DNA of 64,000 nucleotides, taken from assembly GCF_016919245.1 (NCBI RefSeq), contig NZ_JAFEJA010000001.1, forward strand, positions 4,851,501-4,915,500. The letters run 5' to 3'. The translations under genes and the position numbers were made by a program. Below are positions 48,447 to 55,917 of this stretch, in pieces. The notes below the pieces were generated by a model, which was not told where the DNA came from, searched no databases, and worked only from the letters and a program-made list of their open reading frames with translations. Within the stretch, counting starts at the first letter, position 1. Every line of letters starts with the position of its first letter. Origin of the DNA: Streptomyces zhihengii (lineage in GTDB: Bacteria > Actinomycetota > Actinomycetes > Streptomycetales > Streptomycetaceae).

Positions 48447-49424
48447 CTACTTGTCCTCCTCGAAGAGGCTCGTGACCGAGCCGTCCTCGAACACCTCGCG
48501 CACCGCGCGCGCGATCGTCGGCGCCATCGACAGCACCTTGATCTTGTCCAGCTCCAGCTCACCGGGCGTCGGCAGCGTGTTCGTCAGCACGAACTCGCTC
48601 ACCTTCGAGTTCTTCAGCCGGTCGGCCGCGGGGCCCGACAGGATGCCGTGGGTGGCCGTCACGATGACGTCCTCGGCCCCGTTGGCGAACAGCGCGTCCG
48701 CCGCGGCGCAGATCGTGCCACCGGTGTCGATCATGTCGTCCACCAGCACGCAGACCCGGCCCTCGACCTCGCCGACGACCTCGTGGACCGTCACCTGGTT
48801 GGCGACGTCCTTGTCACGGCGCTTGTGCACGATCGCCAGCGGCGCGTCCAGACGGTCGCACCAGCGGTCGGCCACCCGCACCCGGCCGGCGTCGGGCGAG
48901 ACGATCGTCAGCTTGTTCCGGTCCACCTTCGCGCCCACGTAGTCCGCGAGCACCGGCAGCGCCGACAGGTGGTCCACCGGACCGTCGAAGAAGCCCTGGA
49001 TCTGGTCCGTGTGCAGGTCCACCGTGAGGATGCGGTCCGCCCCGGCCGTCTTCAGCAGATCGGCGATCAGCCGGGCCGAGATCGGCTCGCGGCCGCGGTG
49101 CTTCTTGTCCTGCCGGGCGTAGCCGTACGACGGGATGATCACGGTGATGCTCCGGGCCGAGGCCCGCTTGAGAGCATCGATCATGATCAGCTGCTCCATG
49201 ATCCACTTGTTGATGGGAGCCGTGTGGCTCTGCATCAGGAAGCAGTCCGCGCCGCGGGCCGACTCCTGGAAGCGGACGTAGATCTCACCGTTGGCGAAAT
49301 CGAATGCCTTCGTCGGGACGAGGCCGACACCGAGCTGGTGTGCGACCTCCTCGGCAAGCTCGGGGTGGGCGCGGCCGGAGAAGAGCATCATCTTCTTCTC
49401 GCCGGTCGTCTTGATCCCGGTCAC
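48447..49424 (-). CDS. prs: ribose-phosphate pyrophosphokinase
   Basis: A 325-residue PRPP synthase. It has FANGEIYVRFQESARGADCF, PSYGYARQDKKHRGREPI, VSPDAGRVRVADRW, KRRDK and the PRPP loop VLVDDMIDTGGTI. It makes PRPP for nucleotide, His and Trp synthesis. It starts at GTG 49424 with GAGGAG upstream. It follows glmU by 127 bases in the usual glmU-prs order. Confidence 0.96.
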   Translation of the reverse strand: MTGIKTTGEKKMMLFSGRAHPELAEEVAHQLGVGLVPTKAFDFANGEIYVRFQESARGADCFLMQSHTAPINKWIMEQLIMIDALKRASARSITVIIPSYGYARQDKKHRGREPISARLIADLLKTAGADRILTVDLHTDQIQGFFDGPVDHLSALPVLADYVGAKVDRNKLTIVSPDAGRVRVADRWCDRLDAPLAIVHKRRDKDVANQVTVHEVVGEVEGRVCVLVDDMIDTGGTICAAADALFANGAEDVIVTATHGILSGPAADRLKNSKVSEFVLTNTLPTPGELELDKIKVLSMAPTIARAVREVFEDGSVTSLFEEDK

Positions 49425-49551
49425 AGCACTGTCTCCTCAGACGTGTTCTCTGGCCGCCACGGTCCCAGGAGACCTGGGAACCCCGGACGCGAGCCAGCCG
49501 AATTTGTGTGCACGTATCACGGTACGCCGAGTTGGACGCACCTGTTTCCGG

Positions 49552-51000
49552 TCAGTTCTCGCCGACGACGTCCTCGGTTGCCGCCGCGGCAGCCTGCGCG
49601 GCCGCGCTGCCGGGACGCTTGCGTGCCACCCAACCCTCGATATTCCGCTGCTGGCCCCGGGCGACGGCCAGTGAACCGGCCGGCACGTCCTTCGTGATCA
49701 CGGAGCCGGCGGCCGTGTAGGCGCCGTCCCCGACAGTGACAGGAGCCACAAACATGTTGTCCGAGCCCGTACGGCAGTGCGAGCCGATCGTGGTGTGGTG
49801 CTTCTTCTCGCCGTCGTAGTTCACGAACACGCTGGCCGCGCCGATGTTCGAGTACTCGCCGATCGTCGCGTCGCCCACGTACGACAGGTGCGGCACCTTG
49901 GTGCCCTCGCCGATCACGGCGTTCTTCGTCTCGACGTAGGTGCCGATCTTGCCCTTGGCGCCAAGCCTCGTCCCGGGGCGCAGATACGCGAACGGCCCCA
50001 CCGACGCGCCCTCGCCCACCTCGGAGGAGTACGCCACCGTGTTGTCCACCCGGGCGCCCGCGTGGACCACGGTGTCCGTCAGCCGCGTGTTCGGGCCGAC
50101 CTCGGCGCCCTCGCCGACATGGGTCGCGCCGAGGAGCTGCGTCCCCGGGTGCACGACCGCGTCCGGCTCGAACGTCACCGTCACGTCGACGACGACCGAC
50201 GCCGGGTCCACCACCGTCACGCCCGCGAGCATCGCCTGCTCCAGCAGCCGCTGGTTCAGCAGCCGCCGCGCCTCGGCGAGCTGGAGGCGGTTGTTGATGC
50301 CCAGGATCTCCCGGTGGTCCCCGGCCACCGACGCGCCCACCCGGTGACCCGCCTCGCGCAGGATCCCGAGCACATCGGTCAGGTACTCCTCGCCCTGGCT
50401 GTTGTCGGTCCGCACCTTCTTCAGCGCGTCGCCGAGCAGCGCGCCGTCGAACGCGAAGACGCCGGAGTTGATCTCCCGGATCGCCCGCTGCGCGTCGCTC
50501 GCGTCCTTGTGCTCGACGATCGCCGTCACCGCGCCGGTGGCGGCGTCGCGCACGATGCGGCCGTAGCCCGTGGAGTCGGGCACCTCGGCGGTCAGCACCG
50601 TCACCGCGTTGCCGTCGGCGCCGTGGGTGGCGGCGAGCGCGGACAGGGTCGCGCCGGTCAGCAGCGGGGTGTCGCCGCAGACCACGATCACCGTGCCGTC
50701 CGGCGCCCCGCCGAGCTCCTCCAGCCCCATGCGCACGGCGTGACCGGTGCCGTTCTGCTCGGCCTGGAACGCGGTCCGCGTCCCGGCGTACCGGTCGGCG
50801 AGGTGTGCCTCCACCTGCTCGCGCGCATGGCCCACGACGACGACGAGCTGCTCGGGCTCCAGCTCACGCGCGGCCGATACGACGTGTCCCACGAGCGCAC
50901 GCCCGGAGATCTCATGCAGGACTTTGGGGGTCTTCGACTTCATGCGGGTGCCCTCACCCGCTGCAAGGACGACGACGGCTGCCGGGCGATTGGCGCTCAC
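49552..51000 (-). CDS. glmU: bifunctional GlmU (UDP-GlcNAc synthesis)
   Basis: A 482-residue two-domain enzyme. The N-terminal pyrophosphorylase has VVLAAGEGTRMKSKTPKVLH and VVCGDTPLL. The C-terminal left-handed beta-helix acetyltransferase has many hexapeptide repeats and ends VARGQQRNIEGWVARKRPG. It converts glucosamine-1-P to UDP-GlcNAc for the cell wall. An extra Ala/Glu tail follows. GTG 51000 has AAGGG 9 bases ahead. Confidence 0.95.
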   Translation of the reverse strand: MSANRPAAVVVLAAGEGTRMKSKTPKVLHEISGRALVGHVVSAARELEPEQLVVVVGHAREQVEAHLADRYAGTRTAFQAEQNGTGHAVRMGLEELGGAPDGTVIVVCGDTPLLTGATLSALAATHGADGNAVTVLTAEVPDSTGYGRIVRDAATGAVTAIVEHKDASDAQRAIREINSGVFAFDGALLGDALKKVRTDNSQGEEYLTDVLGILREAGHRVGASVAGDHREILGINNRLQLAEARRLLNQRLLEQAMLAGVTVVDPASVVVDVTVTFEPDAVVHPGTQLLGATHVGEGAEVGPNTRLTDTVVHAGARVDNTVAYSSEVGEGASVGPFAYLRPGTRLGAKGKIGTYVETKNAVIGEGTKVPHLSYVGDATIGEYSNIGAASVFVNYDGEKKHHTTIGSHCRTGSDNMFVAPVTVGDGAYTAAGSVITKDVPAGSLAVARGQQRNIEGWVARKRPGSAAAQAAAAATEDVVGEN

Positions 51001-51070
51001 GGAAATGCCCTTCGGCTTCGGGTGGTGGACACCCGAAGGATACCGGGGGGTTTCGGAGCGGAAACGGGCG

Positions 51071-51098
51071 CGGGTCCTGACCGTGAGGTCAGGACCCG
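51071..51098 (-). terminator. hairpin after tRNA-Gln
   Basis: CGGGTCCTGACC pairs with GGTCAGGACCCG as a perfect 12-bp stem with GTGA loop, 12 bases past the tRNA 3' end on the minus strand. Confidence 0.8.
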
Positions 51099-51109
51099 CA
51101 GCGTGCTGG

Positions 51110-51183
51110 TGGCTCCCGGGGAAGGAATCGAACCCTCATTCAATGGACCAAAACCATTTGTCCTGCCATTAGACGACCCGGGA
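51110..51183 (-). tRNA. tRNA-Gln (anticodon UUG)
   Basis: A 74-base minus-strand cloverleaf. Acceptor TCCCGGG pairs with CCCGGGA, discriminator G, encoded CCA. The anticodon stem AATGG/CCATT encloses TTTTGGT, giving anticodon TTG. The T-arm GAGGG/CCTTC encloses TTCGATT. It reads CAA, a rare codon in this genome. Confidence 0.95.
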
Positions 51184-51194
51184 TGGCATGCGCT

Positions 51195-52067
51195 CTATGC
51201 CCGTTTTCTCTTACCGGGGTCCAGAGCAGCCCCCACTATGCCGTACCAAGTGCCTTCCATGCGACGGTACAGGCCCGCGCTTCCCCTGACGTAGACCGTC
51301 AGAGCCCCTCGGTACGCCGGTCCGGTGTTCCTGCGCCGCGTCAGGGGGTTGTGCCGTTTGACCACCGTCTTGTTGAAGTGCGACGCGTCCGTCCCCGTGA
51401 GCCTCGCCCAGTAGGCCTGGGCCTCTGCGGCGTCCGCGTTCTCGTGGATGTTCAGCGTCAGACGGAGCCGGTCCCGGCTGACGCCCAGCAGCTCCAGCCA
51501 TCGCAGATGGAGCCTGATCACATCCGGATCGCTGTTGATGAACTTCAGGTGCTCCCTGCGCTGCCACGGTTTGTCCTTGCCGCCCTCCGCCCAGTAGAGC
51601 GCGGCGCCCACCAGGAGCAGCTCCCGTTCCGAGAGCTCGCCGACGCTGTGCGCGGCTTCCGCCTTCGCGGTCCTCCGGTCCTCCTCCCGGGCGGCTCTCA
51701 GATGGGCCAGGCCCGCGTTCATCAGCGCCCGCTGTTCCTCTTCGGTGTACCGCGGCTCCGGCTTCGGGAGGTCGCGTACCCAGAGGGAGATCGAGCTCTT
51801 GGAGCAGCCGAGTTCGAGCTGGATGCGGTCGTACGTCAGGCCGGCGAGGCGGAGCTCGCGCGCTCGGGCGCGGAGGTCGTCCTTGGCGTTGGGCTGTCTG
51901 GTCCGGGCCGGCGGGGGTTCGCCCCCGACCAGGCGGTGGAGGAGATCGTTGTTGTGGACGCGGAGGCGGTCACGGATCTGGCGGAGGCTGAGGCCCTGGC
52001 GGCGCAGCGCTGTGGCACGGGCGCGGAGGTCCTCGAAGGCGGTGGGGCTGTCGTCGGAATGTGCCAT
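51195..52067 (-). CDS. HTH protein, possibly endonuclease-like, next to tRNA-Gln
   Basis: A 290-residue protein ending 11 bases from the tRNA gene. Two helix-turn-helix-like units open it: LRRQGLSLRQIRDRLRV (about 21-37) and LRLAGLTYDRIQLELGCSKS (about 72-91). The second half has GAALYWAEGGK, FINSDPDVIRLHLRWLEL, YWARLTGTD and an ending YVRGSAGLYRRMEGTWYG. That part resembles, from memory, LAGLIDADG-like actinobacterial proteins, without a clear catalytic match. ATG 52067 lacks a good SD. Its codon use includes more A/T-ending codons than neighbours. Function unknown. Confidence 0.7.
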   Translation of the reverse strand: MAHSDDSPTAFEDLRARATALRRQGLSLRQIRDRLRVHNNDLLHRLVGGEPPPARTRQPNAKDDLRARARELRLAGLTYDRIQLELGCSKSSISLWVRDLPKPEPRYTEEEQRALMNAGLAHLRAAREEDRRTAKAEAAHSVGELSERELLLVGAALYWAEGGKDKPWQRREHLKFINSDPDVIRLHLRWLELLGVSRDRLRLTLNIHENADAAEAQAYWARLTGTDASHFNKTVVKRHNPLTRRRNTGPAYRGALTVYVRGSAGLYRRMEGTWYGIVGAALDPGKRKRA

Positions 52068-52266
52068 GGGGAGATCGTCCGCAGCGGCGGGGCCCCGTGG
52101 TTCGACATGCTGATCGATTCACCAGTTCGAGTGTTCTGGTGGCTTTTCGGGTGGGAACCGCCGTGTCCGCACTCCGTCCGTGGTGCCGGGAGCGACGGCG
52201 TACGCCCCGACGCGCGCCCGTGGGACCCCCCTTAAACCGGTGGCACCCGCCCGTAGTCTGGAGGGC

Positions 52267-53580
52267 ATGACCGCAACGGGGGCAGAGCAGGACGCCACGG
52301 GCCCGACCGCCCGGGCGTGGCTGTGGTGGGGGCGGCGGCGCAGTGCCGTGCTGGATGTGGGGCTGGCGGCGGCGTCGGCCCTGGAGTGCGCGGTGCAGGG
52401 GGTCGGTTTCGCCGAGCACGCCGGTCTGCCGGTGCCCTTCGGGGTGCTGTTCGGACTGGCCGTCGGGTCGGTGCTGGTGCTGCGGCGGCGGTGGCCGATC
52501 GCCGTGGTGCTCGTGTCCGTGGCGACGACGCCGGCGGAGATGGGCTATCTGATGGCCGTCGTCGGGCTCTACACGCTGGCCGCGTCGGAGGTGCCGCGGC
52601 GGATCATGGCGACGCTGGCCGGGATGTCGCTGGCGGCCACGTTCATCGTCACCTTCGTCCGGGTCCGCCAGGACGTGCAGGCCGCGGACTACGGGGCCTG
52701 GTACGAGCCGGTCACGGCGGTGTTCCTGTCGCTCGGGCTGACGGCTCCGCCGGTGCTGCTCGGTCTGTACATAGGGGCGCGCCGGAGGCTGATGGAGAGC
52801 CTGCGGGAGCGGGCGGACAGCCTGGAGCAGGAGCTGTCGCTGCTGGCCGACCGGGCCGAGCAGCGGGCGCAGTGGGCGCGCCAGGAGGAGCGGACGCGGA
52901 TCGCGCGGGAGATGCACGACGTGGTCGCGCACCGGGTGAGCCTGATGGTGGTGCACGCGGCGGCGCTGCAGGCGGTGGCGCTCAAGGATCCGCAGAAGGC
53001 GGTGAAGAACGCGGCGCTGGTGGGCGACATGGGCCGACAGGCGCTGACCGAGCTGCGGGAGATGCTCGGGGTGCTGCGCGCGGGCGGTTCCGAGAAGGTC
53101 CCGGAGGCGAAGCCGGTGCCGCTGGCGGCGGTGGGGGCGGCCGCGGCCGCGGCCGCCGCCGCGGCGGCGGAGGACGGGCCGTGTCTCGCGGACATCGAGG
53201 CGCTGGTCGGGCAGTCCCGGCAGGCGGGGATGGTCGTGGAGTTCGCGGTGCACGGTGACGCGCGGGACTACGCGCCCCAGGTGGAGCAGACCGCGTACCG
53301 GGTGGTGCAGGAGGCGCTGACCAACGTCCACAAGCACGCGGCCGGGGCGAAGGTCAGGGTCCGGCTCGCGCATCGCGAGGCGGAGGTGGCGATGCAGGTG
53401 GAGAACGGGGCGCCGGACGCCGCGGGCACGGCGGCCCCGGTTCTGCCGAGCGGCGGCAACGGGCTGGTGGGGATGCGGGAGCGGGTGACCGCGCTGGGCG
53501 GGGTGTTCGTCTCGGGCCCCACCGACGCGGGCGGCTTCCGGGTGTCGGCGGTGCTGCCCCACGGGGAGCGGGCGGCCTGA
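52267..53580 (+). CDS. NarL-family sensor histidine kinase (orphan)
   Basis: A 437-residue kinase. About five membrane helices (residues 20-165) precede a coiled coil and the HisKA_3 region with phospho-His217 in IAREMHDVVAHRVSL. The ATPase domain has NVHKHA (N-box) and GGNGLVGMRER. An unusual poly-Ala run lies at about 287-300 between the two. ATG 52267 has GGAGG 4 bases ahead. No response regulator gene is adjacent; the NarL-type regulator at 38313 is a possible but distant partner. Confidence 0.9.
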   Translation: MTATGAEQDATGPTARAWLWWGRRRSAVLDVGLAAASALECAVQGVGFAEHAGLPVPFGVLFGLAVGSVLVLRRRWPIAVVLVSVATTPAEMGYLMAVVGLYTLAASEVPRRIMATLAGMSLAATFIVTFVRVRQDVQAADYGAWYEPVTAVFLSLGLTAPPVLLGLYIGARRRLMESLRERADSLEQELSLLADRAEQRAQWARQEERTRIAREMHDVVAHRVSLMVVHAAALQAVALKDPQKAVKNAALVGDMGRQALTELREMLGVLRAGGSEKVPEAKPVPLAAVGAAAAAAAAAAAEDGPCLADIEALVGQSRQAGMVVEFAVHGDARDYAPQVEQTAYRVVQEALTNVHKHAAGAKVRVRLAHREAEVAMQVENGAPDAAGTAAPVLPSGGNGLVGMRERVTALGGVFVSGPTDAGGFRVSAVLPHGERAA

Positions 53581-53614
53581 GGCGGGCCCCCGCGCCGGGC
53601 GGGCCGCCGGGCGG

Positions 53615-54106
53615 TCAGCCGGTGGTGAGCCGGGCGGGCTGGACGCCGGTGACCAGGGTGGTCAGGGCGTGGTCGATGTCGGGGCCGAGGTAGTAGTCGC
53701 CGGTGTGGTCGATGCTGTAGACGCGTCCCTCGATGTCCATGGCCAGGACGGCCTGCTGGTCGCCCTCCATGCCGAGCGGGGAGACCTCCGTCTCCAGGGC
53801 GCGGCCGAGGTCGGCCAGGGTGCGGGCGAGGTGGAGGCCCGCGAGGGGGTCGAGGAGGACGGGGGCGGGCGCGTACTGGCGCCCGGGCCCGGCGGCGACG
53901 AGGGTCAGTCCGCCGAACTCCGCCCAGGCCTCGACCACGGCGGGGAAGACGCTGTGCCGGTGTCCGGCGGGTGAGGCGTGGGCGCGCAGGCTGTCGGCCC
54001 AGTGCTCGGCCTGCTTGATGTCCCAGCGGCCCGGCTGCCAGCCGGCCTCGCGCAGTGCGGCGTCGACGGCGACGGGGAAGCGGGTCGTGCTCAGGTGGTC
54101 GGGCAT
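53615..54106 (-). CDS. SUKH-3 family immunity protein
   Basis: A 163-residue protein matching the SUKH-3 pattern: ALREAGWQPGR, ALRAHASPAGHRHSVFPAVV (approximate spacing), EAWAEFGGLTL, and late VYSIDHTGDYYLG. SUKH proteins are SMI1/KNR4-fold domains that neutralise nuclease or deaminase toxins (family knowledge). It is 55 bases downstream of a YwqJ-like deaminase gene on the same strand, consistent with a toxin-immunity pair. There is no signal peptide. The SD is weak. Confidence 0.85.
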   Translation of the reverse strand: MPDHLSTTRFPVAVDAALREAGWQPGRWDIKQAEHWADSLRAHASPAGHRHSVFPAVVEAWAEFGGLTLVAAGPGRQYAPAPVLLDPLAGLHLARTLADLGRALETEVSPLGMEGDQQAVLAMDIEGRVYSIDHTGDYYLGPDIDHALTTLVTGVQPARLTTG

Positions 54107-54161
54107 CGGTGTGGAGGTCAGCCGTTCTGTCGGGCGGGTGCCGTGTGGTGCCGGGCAGGTG

Positions 54162-54668
54162 TCAGGCGGTCGGGTCGACGGGGCGTACGCCGAAGTGGTC
54201 GAGCATGGCGGTGCAGGACCGGCAGGGCGGGGCGTAGCTGCCGTGCAGGGGGTCGCCGTCCTCGCGGATGCGGCGGGCGGTGAGCTTCGCCTGCTTGAGG
54301 GAGCGGCGGGCCTCGCCGTGGGTCAGCGGTTTGCGCTGGGCGCGCTTGGAGCGCTGCGACTCGGCGGCCGTGAGGTGCCGGGAGAGCAGGATGGCCTCCG
54401 GGCAGCGGCCGGTGAAACGTTCGCGCTGGCCGCTGGTGAGGGTGTCGAGGAAGTCCTGCACCAGCGGGTGGAGGAGCGGTGGACGGTCGCCCTTGCCCGC
54501 GGTGCCGGTGAGCGTCTCGCCGCGCACGGACAGCGCGGCGGCCACCGCGGGCAGGATGCCGTCGCGGCGGTGCCGCAGGGCGGGCGGGCGTGCGGGCTCG
54601 TCACTGCTCCAGCTCAGGCGCGGATCGCCGGATGTGCCGGGTGACGAACTTGGTTGCGCTGTGTGCAT
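54162..54668 (-). CDS. YwqJ-like nucleic-acid deaminase
   Basis: A 168-residue protein carrying the deaminase zinc motifs: GRCPEAILLSRHL (the (C/H)xE motif, about residue 88) and PPCRSCTAML (PCxxC, about 147). This matches the YwqJ-deaminase family found in bacterial toxins. No signal or secretion domain is present, so it is a free-standing cytoplasmic enzyme. ATG 54668 follows a GGAGGGG located 13 bases away. It is paired with the SUKH-3 gene downstream and divergent from the WHH-SUKH gene. Confidence 0.8.
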   Translation of the reverse strand: MHTAQPSSSPGTSGDPRLSWSSDEPARPPALRHRRDGILPAVAAALSVRGETLTGTAGKGDRPPLLHPLVQDFLDTLTSGQRERFTGRCPEAILLSRHLTAAESQRSKRAQRKPLTHGEARRSLKQAKLTARRIREDGDPLHGSYAPPCRSCTAMLDHFGVRPVDPTA

Positions 54669-54782
54669 GGTTCTGTCGGTCCCCTCCGTGCACTCCCCCG
54701 AGGATGCGAGGGAACAGCCTGCCAAATGGGACGGCACGGGGGGAAGCTGGGTCGCTGAAACGTGTCGCCAGATGGGCGTTGG

Positions 54783-54798
54783 GTCACTCGAAAGTGAC
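54783..54798. promoter_or_regulatory. inverted repeat in the divergent toxin-cluster promoter
   Basis: GTCACTCGAAAGTGAC has 6-bp perfect arms around CGAA. It lies in the 222-base gap between the deaminase and WHH-SUKH genes, about 90 bases before the latter, so one factor could regulate both arms of the cluster. GTTCGTTACG follows directly. Confidence 0.45.
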
Positions 54799-54890
54799 TG
54801 TTCGTTACGGAAGCGGAGCGCCAGGGGCCCCTCTTGCCGTACCGCATAGGCTGTGCTGAACCAGCCAGACGCCACAGGGGGCAAAACGCC

Positions 54891-55910
54891 ATGACGACAG
54901 GTCGGCAGGGCCTGGGGGCAGCCACGGGCCCCGGGGCCGGCGCGCGTACCGCGCCACCGAACGCGGCCTACGCCGGGCAGCTCGTGCACTTCCCGGACCC
55001 GGTGAGGGCCGCTCGCCACCCGCGGGGTGTGCGGATGGACGACCACGGGTTCCCGGACTTCTCGCCGTACGCCCGTGCGGCGGCGGAGATCGCCGAGCCC
55101 CCGGAGGGCTTCGGTGTCGACGAGCTGCGGCTGACCGACTACGTGTCGGCGAACGCGGCCCTGCACGCGGAGGGCCACCCCCTGTGGGACACGGTGTCCG
55201 CCGTCGCCACTCCGCACGGCTGGACCTGGCACCACGTGCCGGGCACGCGGCGGATGGAGCTGGTGCCGGTCGAGGTGAAGGCGCTGCTGCGTCATCACGG
55301 CGGGCTGGTGACGGCCCCGGTGGACCAGTCCAAGCGCGGCACCCGTCCGCTGCAGGAGACGCGTCCGGCGCACTTCCGGCTGCCGCGGCACGCGGTGGCG
55401 GTCACCGAGCAGCAGCTGCTGGGTGTCGAGGAGGACCTGGGGTACCGGCTGCCCGGGGCGTACCGCACCTTCCTGAAGGCGGCGGGCGGCTGCGCGCCGG
55501 TGGGCGCGGCACTCGACGCCGAGCTGGGGATCCTGGTGGACCAGCCCTTCTTCACGGTGCGGGACGAGGCCGCGGTCAACGACCTGGTGTACGTGAACAA
55601 GTGCCTGCGCGACCACCTCACCAAGGACTACCTGGGCGTCGCGTTCGCCCAGGGCGGGATCCTCGCGGTGAAGGTGCGGGGTTCCGACATCGGCTCGGTC
55701 TGGTTCTGCGCCTACGACGACGCCCGTGACCGGGACGGTCTGAGCGTCCAGGAGCGGGTGGAGCGGCTGCTGCTGCCGTGCGGCGCGGACTTCGACGCCT
55801 TCCTCCAGCGGCTGGCGGGCAATCCCCCCGAGCTGGAGACCGTGGCGAATCTGATGGTGGACGGCGGCTTCGCGCACGCCGTGCCGGTTCCCGTTCCGGG
55901 CGAGGGGTGA
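54891..55910 (+). CDS. WHH-type HNH nuclease fused to SUKH-1 (SMI1/KNR4)
   Basis: A 339-residue two-domain protein. Residues about 35-155 resemble the WHH branch of the HNH/Endo VII nucleases: ADYVSANAAL-like DYVSANAALHAEGHPLWDT, then GWTWHHVPGTRRMELVPVEV and RHHGG. Residues about 175-320 are a SUKH-1 domain: VEEDLGYRLPGAYRTFLKAA, GGCAP, LGVAFAQGGILAVKV. A toxin-type nuclease and its usual immunity fold are therefore on one chain. ATG 54891 has AGGGGG 10 bases ahead. It is followed 7 bases later by the SUKH-4 gene. Confidence 0.8.
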   Translation: MTTGRQGLGAATGPGAGARTAPPNAAYAGQLVHFPDPVRAARHPRGVRMDDHGFPDFSPYARAAAEIAEPPEGFGVDELRLTDYVSANAALHAEGHPLWDTVSAVATPHGWTWHHVPGTRRMELVPVEVKALLRHHGGLVTAPVDQSKRGTRPLQETRPAHFRLPRHAVAVTEQQLLGVEEDLGYRLPGAYRTFLKAAGGCAPVGAALDAELGILVDQPFFTVRDEAAVNDLVYVNKCLRDHLTKDYLGVAFAQGGILAVKVRGSDIGSVWFCAYDDARDRDGLSVQERVERLLLPCGADFDAFLQRLAGNPPELETVANLMVDGGFAHAVPVPVPGEG

Positions 55911-55917
55911 GAGTGGG

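Noticed and set aside
51110..51183. The tRNA-Gln gene as an integration (att) site
   Set aside because: No second copy of the tRNA 3' end was noticed in the window, and no integrase or excisionase is nearby.
53122..53172. The Ala run in the histidine kinase as a frameshift scar
   Set aside because: The frame is continuous, with HisKA_3 before and the ATPase domain after in the same frame.
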